Source: Symbiodinium microadriaticum
Taxonomy: Eukaryota > Sar > Dinophyceae > Suessiales > Symbiodiniaceae
Assembly (NCBI GenBank): GCA_001939145.1
Contig: LSRX01000431.1
Coordinates: 1-64,000 of the forward strand
Reading direction: 5' to 3'
DNA length: 64,000 nt
This document shows, in pieces, positions 40,701 to 50,498 of this stretch. The notes under the pieces are model-generated. The model ran no database searches. It saw only the letters and a list, made by a program, of their open reading frames with translations, and had not been told where the DNA came from. Made by a program: the position numbers and the translations under genes. The number at the start of each line of letters is the position of its first letter. Positions within the stretch are counted from its first letter, which is position 1.

Positions 40701-40859
40701 GTAAAGATTTTGCAAGGGCGTCACTGTAAGACTTAGTGAATTGGGCTAATAAACGCCGATAATTTTTGACATTAATTCTTCAAGGAGTGAGAGACTGGAG
40801 GGAGAAATTGTGTACATAACCTGTCCCTCCAGCCGGAGCATCCTAGTGAATCCCAAGTG

Positions 40860-41035
40860 CTGAACACTAAACCCTAACTAATTCCTGAACCCTAAACCCT
40901 AACTAAATACTAAGCCTTAACCCCTAACTCCTAAACCCGGTACCCTAACTAAACCCTGAAACCCTAAAACCCTAAAGCCCTAAACCCCTAAAACCCTAGA
41001 GCCCTAGAGCCGTAAACCCTAAACCCTAAGCCCCG
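40860..41035. repeat. CCCTAAA/CCCTAACTAA array
   Basis: Degenerate units, several ending CTAACTAA. Confidence 0.8.
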
Positions 41036-41317
41036 ACTACAATCCCAAGCCCGGAAACTCGAATCTAGATCCTTGTCATCAAAAAAGGCACCAAAGCTTC
41101 AGAAATCCGAAGCCCTAAATGTGAGATAGGGTTTAGGGTCTAGGGTTTAGAGTTCTAGGGTTTTGGGGTTTAGGCTTTAGGGCTAGATCCTACAACCCAG
41201 ACCCCTGTGCCCCGAACTTCAGGGCTTCAGGGTTGAGGCTTTAGGACTAGGCCCAAGGACTTCATTTGACCCCCTCACGTAACGCCCCGAAGCGAAAGTG
41301 CTTAGACCCCAAGGCCA

Positions 41318-41398
41318 AAAAACTTACCTTTCGTAAGGACTTGTGTACATAATAAGGAACCCTGAAAAGGGAGGTTCTTAAGGGTCCAGGTAAGCCGC
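41318..41398. mobile_element. Family I-like element
   Basis: CTTACCTTTCG..AATAAGGAACCCTGAAAAGG..CAGGTAAG, an imperfect inverted repeat sharing its centre with the copy at 43576. Confidence 0.45.
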
Positions 41399-41559
41399 TA
41401 CGGTAAGCCTAAACCCTAAACCCTAAACCCTATAAACCCTAAACCCTACAAACCCTATGATCTTAAGCCCCTGCCCCTTCAACGAACCCTTCAGAAAAGG
41501 ATTGCACCGAAGCGACGAGCTCCGCTCTGAGGCGCCCTTAACGAAGCCCGATCGAGCCT

Positions 41560-41715
41560 TTATTGAACTTCAAGGAATCCTTAAAGGAACCCCCTAAAAG
41601 CAACCCTCGCAGGAATCCTTGAAGGAATCTGCAGAATCCTGAAAAGAAGCCCTTAAAACAATCCTTGAAGGACTCCTTAAAGGAATCTGCAGACTCCTTA
41701 AAGGAAGCCTTTTAA
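41560..41715. repeat. About 47-bp AAGGAATCC tandem repeat
   Basis: Several copies of a unit with CCTTGAAGGAATCTGCAG and CCTTAAAGGAA. Confidence 0.7.
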
Positions 41716-41829
41716 AGGAGCCCAAAACAGGGACGTTTACCTTAAACCCTAAACCCTAAACCCTGGAACCCTAAACCCAAAACCCTAAACCCTCCTCAAC
41801 CCTAAACCCTAAACCCTTTTGAATGGAAG

Positions 41830-41927
41830 GCAGCGACTGCCTCCGCTCTGAGGCACTACCGGGGCGCTGGCCTGCACGGGAGTCACGATGAGCGGGTGGT
41901 CCCCGAGGGGCCGGGCGGCCCAATAGG
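41830..41927 (+). CDS. Candidate 32-codon exon with telomere-repeat donor
   Basis: After GAATGGAAG reads AATASALRHYRGAGLHGSHD then ERVVPEGPGGPI, ending ATAGG|GTTTAGGG. A fragment of the same sequence (GCGACGAGCTCCGCTCTGAG) occurs at 41513. Product unknown. Confidence 0.5.
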
Positions 41928-41934
41928 GTTTAGG

Positions 41935-42130
41935 GTTCTGGGGTTCTAGGGGTTAGGGGTTAGGGTTTAGGGGTTTAGGGCAGTTTAGGGCTTTAGGGTT
42001 TAGGGCTTTAGGCGTTTAGGGGTCTGGAGGTTTCTTGGAGGGCGTTTATAAGGGCTCTACGAGGATTGGTACATGTCCGGGTGGGGTGGGGGGTTTAGCG
42101 TTTAGGACGTTTAGGAGCTGGAATTTACGG
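41935..42130. repeat. TTTAGGG array
   Basis: Degenerate units after the exon ending 41927. Confidence 0.8.
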
Positions 42131-42870
42131 CTTTACACGTTTTTGCAAGGATTTGCAAGGGTCTCATAAAGGGGTAAGGCCCATACGGGTTGTAGGCGTT
42201 CTTGTCAATGAGCTTCACTTTAGTTGCCGTAAAGTGGGCACATGGAAGATAGGCTTCATGAATACGGTAACGTATTGTATGTTGCCTAACATGATTGGAG
42301 TTGGATTCGGGCTATCAAGGTTCTTGAGATCTGCATGTCGCACTTACTATTGCCGCCTTTGCGGGTAGTGGTGTTGGTGCCATTATTGCGACATAAGCTC
42401 AGTGTGTGTGTGTGTGTTTTTTTAAATATCCTTTCATGGTTTCTTCTTCTTAATGTTCTTATGGTTGAGACTGGACTGCAGCTGTGCCATCGTTCTTATT
42501 GTCGCAACGGTGCTGATGCCATTTCGCAGCTGCTACTCTTCTTGCGTCTAGAATTCTGTTTAGTGGTGTGATCATCGCTTTTGAGGTAGTTCCTTTTGTT
42601 TTCTTGTTGCGCCTGCCTATCGTTATTCCGATTTCATGCTTTCTCATAGCAGTGGTCAGCATGCCGTGTCATGTTGGTGTGCTTGATAGTCTGTTCTACC
42701 CTACTGTCTGCTTTGTCACACGCTTGTTTGAAACCTTGAGAGCCCGAAAGGGAGAAGCGCCGAAGCAGGGACCAAGAGCGATGGACAGATAGCTTAGACA
42801 GGTCTTCTTATGAAAGCCAGTGGCTGCTCGAGTTGTCAGAGCCCCTCATAAAACCAAGAGCGGGAAGTCC
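42131..42870. other. T-rich unique region
   Basis: Long T-rich stretch with a TG run (42400-42414). Competing open frames on both strands are hydrophobic on one and basic on the other; nothing can be assigned. It could be untranslated sequence. Confidence 0.3.
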
Positions 42871-43008
42871 GAATCGGGCGAGGCCTCAACCCCTAAACCC
42901 TAAACCCTAAACCCTAAACCCTACTAAATCCTAAACCCTAAACTCTAAACCCTCAACGGTGAGACGCACACCCCAAGGCCCGAAAGCTTGCATCCCTCTC
43001 CGCCGCAA

Positions 43009-43062
43009 ATGCCTGCAACAAGGAAGAAGAAGCACTTCATGTACTCGGCGGTGACGGTCCAG
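43009..43062 (+). CDS. Possible first exon
   Basis: ATG at 43009 opens MPATRKKKHFMYSAVTVQ and meets CAG|GTCGGC. Basic N-terminus. Product unknown. Confidence 0.4.
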
Positions 43063-43300
43063 GTCGGCTTTAAAATGAAAAGCAGGCATTTTCGGCTTGA
43101 GGTGGCTGATTGTGCACTGCGCTTTTTCGGATTTGTTTTGTTTTACTGGGCCAGGGCGTGGTGCGGCGATCTTGAGCAGAAGCCGCCTCCTTTCTTCCTT
43201 TTTTTGCCGTGCATTGCCTTGAGGGTTTAGGGTTTAGGGTACCTTGAGAACCCTGAGCTATGGGCGTCCATTCCTCTTTTCAGTTTTTTGTCAACGAGCA

Positions 43301-43410
43301 GTACTATAGGGGCCTGAATAGTTACCAATGCTCTTTTGGGGATTCCTTGTTATAGTTATAGTATAATATACCCCAAAGCTCTATTCTAGTTATAAAGCCC
43401 CTTAAAGTAC
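43301..43410 (+). mobile_element. Family F element with GTAC flanks
   Basis: TATAGGGGCCTGAATAGTTA...TTCTAGTTATAAAGCCCC between two GTAC copies. The left flank reads FFVNEQY; after removal of one GTAC plus the element the frame runs on (GERCFLAFWVLWFIVG), so it likely interrupts coding sequence. Confidence 0.55.
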
Positions 43411-43575
43411 GGAGAAAGATGCTTCTTGGCTTTTTGGGTCTTATGGTTTATTGTAGGAAGCAAGATGCTTCGGAGAGACTTGCAGCGGTCAGCTTCGGGG
43501 ATAGAGCTGAACCCGAAGCCCAGAACACCAAACCCAAAATCCTAAACCCTAAACTCTAAACGCTAAACCCTACCT

Positions 43576-43664
43576 GTAACCGACAAGACCTACCTTTTCA
43601 GGAACTATATATAGAAACCATAATAAGGAACCCTAAAAAGGTAGGTCTTTCCGGCTACAGGTAA
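43576..43664. mobile_element. Family I inverted-repeat element
   Basis: CCTGTAACCGACAAGACCTACC / GGTAGGTCTTTCCGGCTACAGG with AATAAGGAACCCTAAAAAGG centre; flanked by CCCTAAA on both sides, no exon visible. Confidence 0.65.
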
Positions 43665-43799
43665 GCCCTAAACCCTAAACCCCTAAACCCCTGAACCCCT
43701 AAACCCTAAACCCAAAACCCCCCAGCCACCACAAACGCTCCAAACTCCGGGTTTTTGGGAGCCCATGGAGTTTTTAACAGCCCTGGTTGAGAGATTCGG

Positions 43800-44085
43800 G
43801 TTCTAGAGGTTTAGGGTTTAGGGTTTGTGGGTTTAGGGTTTAGGGTTCGGGTTTAGGGGTTTAGGGTGTGTGGGGTTCTTTATGGATTAATAAGGGGGTT
43901 GTGGTGGGGTTTATGAGGGCTGATCCCTATTTACATCTGATGCCTACTCGACCCTGGAGCCTTAAGCCTTAAAGGACTTGGACAAATCCTGCAAATCCTA
44001 AACCCTCGACTGTGAACCCTGAACCCTAAACCCTAAACCCCTAAACCCTAAACCTGAAACCCTAAACCCTAAACCCTGCACACCC
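43800..44085. repeat. TTTAGGG then CCCTAAA array
   Basis: TTTAGGG at 43805-43870, unique sequence, then CCCTAAA at 43995-44080 before exon 44100. Confidence 0.8.
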
Positions 44086-44099
44086 TTACGCCTTTGCAG

Positions 44100-44198
44100 A
44101 GATCTTTGCACCCGTCAGCCCCCAGAAACCGTGGAATTCGACAGGGAGCCCGGTCCACCATCGCCAACTCCACGAGAGGGCGCTGGCCCGGACGCACA
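44100..44198 (+). CDS. Candidate exon
   Basis: After CGCCTTTGCAG reads IFAPVSPQKPWNSTGSPVHH then RQLHERALART, ending CA|GTTTGAGGGG. Product unknown. Confidence 0.5.
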
Positions 44199-44315
44199 GT
44201 TTGAGGGGTTTTGGGCTTCCTTTCTTTGTAAAGGGCTCGGGCTCCCTTTTCATTGTGGAGATGGAGTTTGAGGGGTCAGAGCCTTTCCATGGCTAAGCCA
44301 TTCTTTTGTTTCCAG

Positions 44316-44380
44316 GTGAGGTTGAATAAGGATGTCGGAGCACGGCATCTAGAATTTAGATTGATGGTTGTCTGCAAGGG
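44316..44380 (+). CDS. Candidate exon
   Basis: After TTTGTTTCCAG reads VRLNKDVGARHLEFRLMVVC then K, ending GG|GTTCCC. Phase does not match the exon ending 44198, so an exon is missing between them. Confidence 0.5.
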
Positions 44381-44486
44381 GTTCCCATAAAGCTAGTTAG
44401 ACAGAAATATTGGCAATTACTCCTAGGCTTCTATATTGGCGTTCTGGGTGTTGGTCTCAGGAGTCCTGTCTCTTGAGCTTGAGGTT

Positions 44487-44564
44487 GTTTTTTATCTTGA
44501 CCGCTGCATGAGATTGGCCAGAAAGGATCCGAAAGCTGCGGGCGAGGTTGTTGGCGTCTACTAA
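44487..44564 (+). CDS. Possible 3'-terminal exon
   Basis: Frame reads MRLARKDPKAAGEVVGVY and then TAA at 44562-44564. A second frame is also open up to a GTTGTT donor, so the reading is provisional. Confidence 0.35.
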   Translation, partial: VFYLDRCMRLARKDPKAAGEVVGVY

Positions 44565-44579
44565 GGGGCTTTTGCTACG

Positions 44580-44644
44580 CAAACCCTAAACCCTAAACCC
44601 CAAACCCCAAACCCCAAACCCTAAACCCTAAACCCTAAACCCAA
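44580..44644. repeat. CCCTAAA array
   Basis: Near-perfect units; the next exon starts after AAACCCAAG. Confidence 0.85.
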
Positions 44645-44828
44645 GAGTCCTCTCCTCGGTGCCTGTGCTTCGGACGCAGGTGGGTGCGAGGCACGCGGAA
44701 GCTGAGGACAGGGAGTTCAGGAAGCTTGGGAGTTCTGGGTCGGAGGTCCCCTAGGGTTTAGGGTTTAGGGTAAGTCTTAAGCCCTAAGTCGCCTAAAGCC
44801 CCCTTGCAGCCCGAAGACATAAGCCGCG
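44645..44828 (+). CDS. Two candidate exons
   Basis: Exon 44645-44745 reads VLSSVPVLRTQVGARHAEAE then DREFRKLGSSGSE (GAG|GTCCCC). Exon 44810-44828 after CCTTGCAG reads PEDISR and ends G|GTATGA, in phase. The intron holds TTTAGGG units. Product unknown. Confidence 0.5.
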
Positions 44829-44869
44829 GTATGACATTGACGACGGTTTGATACAAGGAAGGCTGATTC

Positions 44870-44985
44870 AGATTGGGAGTATGGGTTGAAGGAACGAGGG
44901 GGCTACCAAAATAGGGATCTAGAGTAAATAATATGGTTTCATTACTATGGTAACTTAAATTACACCCCTAGACAAGAGCCCAGCT
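44870..44985. mobile_element. Family H repeat
   Basis: GGGATCTAGAGTAAATAATATGG, TATGGTAACTTAAATTACA and a downstream ACAAGAGCCCAG are shared with 61050-61195. Partly inverted copy at 60945. Confidence 0.5.
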
Positions 44986-45185
44986 TACCAACCCGAACCC
45001 GGACCGTAAAGAAACCAGCAAAGCGAACCTCGAGCCTTCGACGCTCCATCGCTCCATTCTCGGATCCACCCTACCACGATTCTAAAACCCTCAGCATCAG
45101 TTGACTCATCTTCATAACATGGATACATCAGGCCCTTAATAGCAGCCCTATTATAGACTGTTACTGTATGGGGGTAGTAACCCAA
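44985..45185 (-). CDS. Possible minus-strand exon
   Basis: Minus frame reads MGYYPHTVTVYNRAAIKGLM then YPCYEDESTDAEGFRIVVGW and runs to 44985. Composition is protein-like, but no clear splice borders or neighbours on this strand. Confidence 0.3.
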   Translation of the reverse strand: MGYYPHTVTVYNRAAIKGLMYPCYEDESTDAEGFRIVVGWIREWSDGASKARGSLCWFLYGPGSGW

Positions 45186-45475
45186 CCTAAACCCTACAGC
45201 CTAAACGCACCCTCCATCGTAAACCCCGGACCCTCTTCAACCCTGAGCCCCAGGCCCTACAGCCCTAAACCCCTAAAGCCCTAAAGCCCTACAGCCCTAA
45301 ACCCTTAAAGCCCTAAAGCCCTACAGCCCCAAACCCGTAAAGCCCTAAAGCCCTAAAGCCCTACAGCCCCAAACCCCTAAAGCCCTTAAGCCCTACAGCC
45401 CTTAAGCCCTAAAGCCCCAAAGCGCTACAGCCCCAAACCCCTACAGCCCTAAAGCCCTGAAGCCCCGAGCCGTCG
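45180..45475. repeat. CCCTAAAG/CCCTACAG array
   Basis: Variant telomere-like array dominated by CCCTAAAGCCCTACAG units. Confidence 0.85.
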
Positions 45476-45504
45476 AACGCCCTGATTTTGGCATCTCGGC
45501 TCAG

Positions 45505-45557
45505 AGAGAAAAGCCACTGTCTGTGGCCACCGCAGCCCCAGGACTGACGGTGCCTGG
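45505..45557 (+). CDS. Candidate exon before a double family D introner
   Basis: After TCGGCTCAG reads REKPLSVATAAPGLTVP and ends GG|GTCCTTG, the same exon-side context as the family D copy at 10611. Confidence 0.5.
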
Positions 45558-45707
45558 GTCCTTGTTGGATACAATTTTACATTTTTGTTAGAATAGAACC
45601 CTAATAATGATTAAGAATGATCATTTTTATGGGTCCTTGTTGGATACAATTTTACATTTCTTTTTATAAAGCCCTAATAATGATTAAGAATGATCATGTT
45701 TAATATG
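45558..45707 (+). mobile_element. Tandem pair of family D introners
   Basis: Copies 45558-45632 and 45633-45707, each starting GTCCTTGTTGGATACAATTT and with TGATTAAGAATGATCAT near the end. The terminal TTTTTAG of the 10 kb copy is TTTTTAT or TTTAATAT here, so the acceptor must lie downstream. Confidence 0.7.
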
Positions 45708-45754
45708 GGTGCCAACATTAGAGACCTAGACCCCGAAACCCAACATCCCCTAAG

Positions 45755-45795
45755 GAGAGTGGGCAGGAGGAATTCAAAGTCGGACCTCCACCCCC
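45755..45795 (+). CDS. Candidate exon with consensus donor
   Basis: After CCCCTAAG one frame reads ESGQEEFKVGPPP, another RVGRRNSKSDLHP; it ends CC|GTAAGT. The second is in phase with exon 45505-45557. Confidence 0.4.
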
Positions 45796-45829
45796 GTAAG
45801 TTTTCTCTAAGCTTTTCCGAACCCCGAAA

Positions 45830-45955
45830 CCCTAGGGTTTAGGGTTTTTTTCGGACTTAGGGTGTTTTAGGGTTTAGGGTGTTATAGGGTTTAGGGTGCT
45901 GCAGGGTTTAGGGACGTTTGGGGTTTAGGGTGTTTTTTCGGGTTTAGGGTGTTTT
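45830..45955. repeat. TTTAGGGTGTT array
   Basis: TTTAGGGTGTT(TT/AT) units. Confidence 0.8.
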
Positions 45956-46119
45956 AAACATCTACGACCTGATTTCTTGTCGCTCTGAGGGCCGGTCTGT
46001 CTCTTTTCCATCGTTGCTTCATGGGGCCTGCGGCAACCCAGAAACCCACAAGCCTGATACCCTGCGCACTAAGCCCTAAGCCCTGTACGGTTTAGGGTTT
46101 AGGGTTTAGGTTTAGGGTT

Positions 46120-46227
46120 ACGTGGAGGTTCATAGGTAGTTAAGTGGGGTTATAAGTAGGGTAAGTTTAGTTGTAACTCGTTCTAGAGACTGACGGACTC
46201 ACCTATGACTAGCCATGAACCTCCAGG
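46120..46227. mobile_element. Family E element
   Basis: CGTGGAGGTTCATAGGTAG / CTAGCCATGAACCTCCAGG; right end gives CCTCCAG| before an open frame (VRPKLASCEACSQE). Confidence 0.65.
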
Positions 46228-46269
46228 TGAGACCCAAGCTTGCCTCGTGCGAGGCATGTTCTCAAGAAG

Positions 46270-46385
46270 GTTGAGGGTTTAGAGTTGGGAGTTTAGGAGT
46301 TTAGGGTTTAGGCTTTGGGGTCTAGGGGTTTAGGGTTTAGGGTTTTAGGGTTTAGGGTTTAGGGTTCAGGGTTTAGGCTTTGTTC
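46270..46385. repeat. TTTAGGG array
   Basis: Near-perfect TTTAGGG units with a few variants. Confidence 0.85.
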
Positions 46386-46920
46386 TCCTGCAAACGCGCA
46401 AACGCCACGCCCGGCACGCTCACTCTAAGGTTTCGGGGCTGCGGCAACCCAAACCGGACAGCAAAACCCGCAACCCCAAACCCAAAAACTATTCAACCAG
46501 CCCCCAAACTTGAAACCCCAAACCCAAAACCCAAAACCCTGAACCCTTAACCCCTAAACCCTTAGCCCTTGAATCCTTTAAGCTCGAAACCTTAAAAAAC
46601 CCCATCCAGGCCCCAGAAGCCCTCCCTGCTTTCAGGTGGGATTTGCCTCTCCCAAAGGGAAGGCCCGAAATCGTCAGGACTTTTCGGTGCATTTAAAGGA
46701 ACCACTTAAGGGTGAATCTAAAACCCTAAACCCTAAAACCCTAAAGCCCTAAACCTTAAAAACCTCAACCGTTAGTTCGTGTATAGGGCTCTATTTTTGG
46801 ATCTTCTCTTGGAGAGTGCTGAAGAGTTCTAGAATAGGGTCCCCTCTAAAGCAAGCCTCAAAGGAACCCTCGAAGACTTGTGGTTTGCTTTTGGGATGTG
46901 TAGGGTTTAGGCGTGGGCAG

Positions 46921-47254
46921 TCTTCTTGATGGGAGTTTGCGGGCCTGATGGAAGGTCTCATGAGCTTGAGGCATTTGAGACTCAAGGCTTTGAGGGCTTA
47001 CTTGCTTCATCTGTTTGGAAAGGGCATGCCAGGTTCGGGTCTGGGCTTTTCCCGGGGTTTAGGGTTTGAGGGTTTAGGGTTTAAGGGTTTAGAGTTGAGG
47101 GTTTAGGGTGCAGGTTTCAGGGTTATGATTCGGTTACGATTGAAGGGTTCGCTGTCGGGCAGTAGGGAGCTGAGTGCCTTTGTTTTTGCGCAGTTGTGTT
47201 GCTTGTGCTCTCTTCCTAAAGCTACCAGAATGGAGGGATTACCCTAAAGCCTAA
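46921..47254 (+). CDS. Two-exon gene 3' end
   Basis: Exon 46921-47032 (after GTGGGCAG) reads FLMGVCGPDGRSHELEAFET then QGFEGLLASSVWKGHA. A 161-bp GT-AG intron with TTTAGGG units (47033-47193) follows. Exon 47194-47254 continues in phase with CVACALFLKLPEWRDYPKA and ends in TAA made by CCCTAAAGCCTAA. Family not recognised. Confidence 0.55.
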
Positions 47255-47341
47255 ACCCTAAACCCAGAGATTAGGCTTGTGACCTGAATGTAGATTGGCT
47301 TAAAGGGGTGCCTCTCGATTTCGCCCTGACGGAGCACTAGC

Positions 47342-47482
47342 GCATTTTGGGGCTTAAGAGGTTTATTTTTGGGGCTTACGAGGTTTATTTTGGGCTTAAG
47401 AGGTGTATGTCAAAATTTATTCTTGGGGCTTAAGAGGTTTATTTTGGGGCTTAAGAGGTTTATTTTGGGGGCTTCGAGATGT
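47342..47482. repeat. About 24-bp minisatellite
   Basis: GGGGCTTAAGAGGTTTATTT repeated about six times. Confidence 0.85.
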
Positions 47483-47489
47483 AATGCAG

Positions 47490-47594
47490 GATTCTGTCCA
47501 TCAGCAGCAGCAGGGCCACGGACGCGAGACGGGGCAATCGAAGCACGGGAATAAACCTGAATCTCAAACGCATGGGGCGTCATATGTCGATTAA
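47490..47594 (+). CDS. Candidate 3'-terminal exon
   Basis: After GTAATGCAG reads DSVHQQQQGHGRETGQSKHG then NKPESQTHGASYVD and TAA. Gln/Gly/His-rich. The preceding minisatellite would be intronic. Confidence 0.45.
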   Translation, partial: DSVHQQQQGHGRETGQSKHGNKPESQTHGASYVD

Positions 47595-47749
47595 GATTAC
47601 TGCTTGAATTCTAGCCCCTTAGAGGCCCGTATGAAGCGTTGCTAAAACAGTTCCGGCATGCAAATTCAACACCCTCAGACTTGTAACGCCCGATAAAGGC
47701 CCTGACGAAGTGCTCATGGAACTCCAGACTATGGTTCTCTGATGTATCA

Positions 47750-47880
47750 ACCCTAAACCCTAAACTCTAAGCCCTCTACCCTCAAACCCTGGACCCTAAA
47801 CTCTAAGCCCTATACCCCAAATCCTAAACCTCAAACTCTAAGCCCCATACCCCAAACCCTAACCCCTAAACCCTGTACCC
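47750..47880. repeat. CCCTAAA array
   Basis: Degenerate units with CCCTCTACC and CCCATACC variants. Confidence 0.8.
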
Positions 47881-47909
47881 GAATCCTTCACTCGAGATTC
47901 TGGTAGCAG

Positions 47910-48211
47910 GCAAGAGAAGGGCTATGAGCCAGCCGACGAGTGCCCTGGCAACGAAATCTCGCAGTTTCGGGATTATGGTCTGTCAATGTACTATAGAAGC
48001 CTAAATAAGATACCTACATTTTATTAGGGTTCCTTATTATCATCAGGGTTTTGGGGTTTTAGGGCTTGTAGGGTTTGGGGCTTAAGGTTCAGGGTTTCAG
48101 GGTTTAGGGTTTAGGGTCTAGGGTTTCAGGGGTTTAGGGGCTTCATGGCCGTTGGTTTTGGTTTCTGCTTCGCTGTAGGCTGTGGGGGCCGCAAGCCCTG
48201 GAGCTCGAGCT
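47910..48211 (+). CDS. Two candidate exons
   Basis: 47910-47963 (after GTAGCAG; KRRAMSQPTSALATKSR, donor A|GTTTCGGG) and 48179-48211 (after CGCTGTAG; AVGAASPGARA, donor GCT|GTACAC). TTTAGGG units lie between. Linking them in one gene is a guess. Confidence 0.35.
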
Positions 48212-48356
48212 GTACACACGCGCCCCCTAAGCCCAAAAAACCTAACCCCTAAACCCTAAACCCTTAAACCCTTAAACCCTAAACTCCAAACCCTAAGCCC
48301 TAAACCCATAAACTCTGAAACCCTAAACCCTAAACCCTAAACCCTACACTCGCGCC

Positions 48357-48449
48357 ATGCCCGCACGAAGCGCAGCCTTTAAGCTGGATCTGTGGAGAGG
48401 GTGCTTCTCGGGCTTCAGTACCTCCAAGTTAGCTCCAACATCACTCTAG
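48357..48449 (+). CDS. Possible short gene or first exon
   Basis: ATG 48357 opens MPARSAAFKLDLWRGCFSGF and STSKLAPTSL to TAG 48447-48449; a donor at A|GTACCTCC is also possible. Preceded by a CCCTAAA array. Product unknown. Confidence 0.35.
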   Translation: MPARSAAFKLDLWRGCFSGFSTSKLAPTSL

Positions 48450-48586
48450 CAACCACAAGGAACTAAACCCCAAAGCCCTAAACTCTAAACCCTTAACCCC
48501 TACACCCTAAACCAAATCCCTAAGAGTGATTGAGCAGGGTTTATTTGGGGAGACCTTCCCTAACCCCTAAACCCTGAACCGTTCAG

Positions 48587-48621
48587 CAAGAAAACACAAC
48601 GGAAAAAGCACACCTGCCTCG
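48587..48621 (+). CDS. Candidate short exon
   Basis: After ACCGTTCAG reads QENTTEKAHLP and ends CG|GTAAAA. Confidence 0.4.
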
Positions 48622-48834
48622 GTAAAAGCCGTGGCATACCTGTTACTCTCTCTCTACGCTCTCTTTTTGCTTCCGAGGTGTGAATCTTAGGGTTTAGGTT
48701 TCAAGGTATAGGGGGTTTCAGGGTTCAGGGGAAGGAATTCCAGGAACGAAGCGGGTCCTGCTTGGCTTAGGCTACAAAGCGGAGCTTAGGGCCCTAAGCC
48801 CCAAACCCTCTGCGAGAACCCCAAACTTAACATG

Positions 48835-48992
48835 GGTAAACCCTAAACCCTAAATCCTAAACCCTAAACCCTAAACCCTAAACCCTAAACCCAAAACCCT
48901 AAATCCTAAACCCTAAACCCTAAACCCTAAACCCTAAACCCAAAACCCTAAATCCTAAACCCTAAACCCTAAACCCTAAATCCTAAATCCCC
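48835..48992. repeat. CCCTAAA array with higher-order repeat
   Basis: Near-perfect CCCTAAA units in a block of about 56 bp containing CCCAAAACCCTAAATCC, repeated. Confidence 0.9.
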
Positions 48993-49006
48993 CTGGAAGT
49001 TTGAAG

Positions 49007-49072
49007 CTGAACATCGGTGCGGTGCTCAGGAGTCCTGAGGAAGAGCAAGACCTGTTGTGCCTTGTCTTCTAA
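49007..49072 (+). CDS. Candidate 3'-terminal exon
   Basis: After GTTTGAAG reads LNIGAVLRSPEEEQDLLCLV then F and TAA at 49070-49072, directly before CCCTAAG repeats. Confidence 0.45.
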   Translation: MNIGAVLRSPEEEQDLLCLVF

Positions 49073-49158
49073 CCCTAAGCCCTAAGCCCTAACTAAGCAC
49101 TAAGCCCTAAACCTTAAACCCTAAACCCAAAGCCCTAAGCCCTCAACCCTAAACCCTA

Positions 49159-49515
49159 AGCCCTAAGCCCTGGAAGGTCAGTATTCGGATCCTTGTTTCA
49201 CGAATCTCATGTAGTGGGTCGTCTGCATTCGAAACCAAGGTTTTGAGGCCCTGTAGCAACCAAAGACGGCAACCAATTCCATCCCCCAACATGCTGTACT
49301 TCCTGCTGGACATTTCCCTTGTGCCTTGCACCCCCAAGTTGTTTCATTCCGGAACCTCTTGGATGTAATGGTCGGATTTTTCGCCAAGTGTTAGAGCATG
49401 GGGGAGGGCGATTTGGAATGCGATGTGCAAAACAGCGAAGAGCCCAACAATTCCCCTTTCTTCTCCTGCTAACCTGCAAAGTCTAAGGATTGCGTTTTGC
49501 ACAGCCTTTATAGGT
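49159..49515 (-). CDS. Minus-strand exon with one in-frame stop
   Basis: From acceptor AATACAAG the minus frame reads AVQNAILRLCRLAGEERGIV, GLFAVLHIAFQIALPHALTL and SDHYIQEVPE, meets TGA at 49344-49346, then stays open in the same frame for 60 codons (MLGDGIGCRLWLLQGLKTLV, DDPLHEIRETRIRILTFQ) up to GGCTTAGGG repeats. Either a terminal exon with a chance downstream frame, or an exon broken by one stop. Family not recognised. Confidence 0.45.
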
Positions 49516-49809
49516 CTTGTATTGAGTGTTCTCCGATGGTTTAGGGTTTCAGGTTTAGGGCTGCGCACCCCAAGCCTAGTCTTGGCGTGCCAGTGCCAGA
49601 ACCCCCTCCCCTCCACTCCCCCACATCAGCTTCCAGATGAAGACTAGCTCCCATGCTTCGCAAGGGACGGAATTGATATACCGTGCAAGGCGATACCGTG
49701 CGGAAGCCGGGTATGCTTGGTGGTTTAGGGTTTAGGGTTTAGGGTGCTTGGACAAGCAGAGCAGGGTAACTCAGCATGGCCTTCCTATTGTGAAGATCGA
49801 TTAGAAAGT

Positions 49810-50010
49810 AGACCCCAAACCCTCAACCTAAACCCACAAGCCCCTAAACCCCAAACCCCTAAACTCTAAAACCTGAACCCTAAACCCCAAACCCTAAACC
49901 TACAAGTCGCTAAACCGCAAACCCTAAACCCCAAACCCTAAACCCTAAGCCCTAAACCCTAAAACCTTAAACCCTAAACCCCAAACCCTAAAACCCAATC
50001 CCTCAACCAG
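49810..50010. repeat. CCCTAAA array
   Basis: Degenerate CCCTAAA/CCCCAAA units. Confidence 0.85.
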
Positions 50011-50114
50011 AGATCCTCACCAAACCCTACAAACCTCTTCAGCTACGAATTCTTCCACGCTCGACAGGCAGGAAGGAGTCAACCCGTTCTTCTGGAGGCA
50101 GATGCTTGTTTCGG

Positions 50115-50225
50115 GCATTTAGGGATTTAGGGGGTTACGGTTTAGGGCTTAGGGTTTAGGGCTTACGGTTTTGGGGTTTAGGGTTAGGGCTGTAGGGTTT
50201 AGGGTTTTGGGTTTTGGGGTTTGGG
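50115..50225. repeat. TTTAGGG array
   Basis: Units with TTACGG and TTTTGGG variants. Confidence 0.8.
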
Positions 50226-50435
50226 GCATGGGGATGAGGACTGTCGGCCGGGTCTAGCGATTTTGGAGTTCAGGCGGGGACGCGTCTGTTGGAGTTTAGC
50301 CTTTGGGGGCTTCTCCAGGCCGCGGGATTTTTTCGCGAATCTTGCCTTGCGCAGAAGCCGGAATCTTCGGTTCGAGGTGGGGGGTTGGGAGGAGGAGCCC
50401 TAAACCCTAAACCCTAGACGGAGGGTGACTGACAG

Positions 50436-50498
50436 CCCAGAGAAAGTCGAGACATGTTCTTGGGCCTGGATAATAGAAAGATCCGTTTTGAGCATTAG
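50436..50498 (+). CDS. Candidate 3'-terminal exon
   Basis: After GACTGACAG reads PRESRDMFLGLDNRKIRFEH and TAG. Product unknown. Confidence 0.45.
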   Translation, partial: PRESRDMFLGLDNRKIRFEH

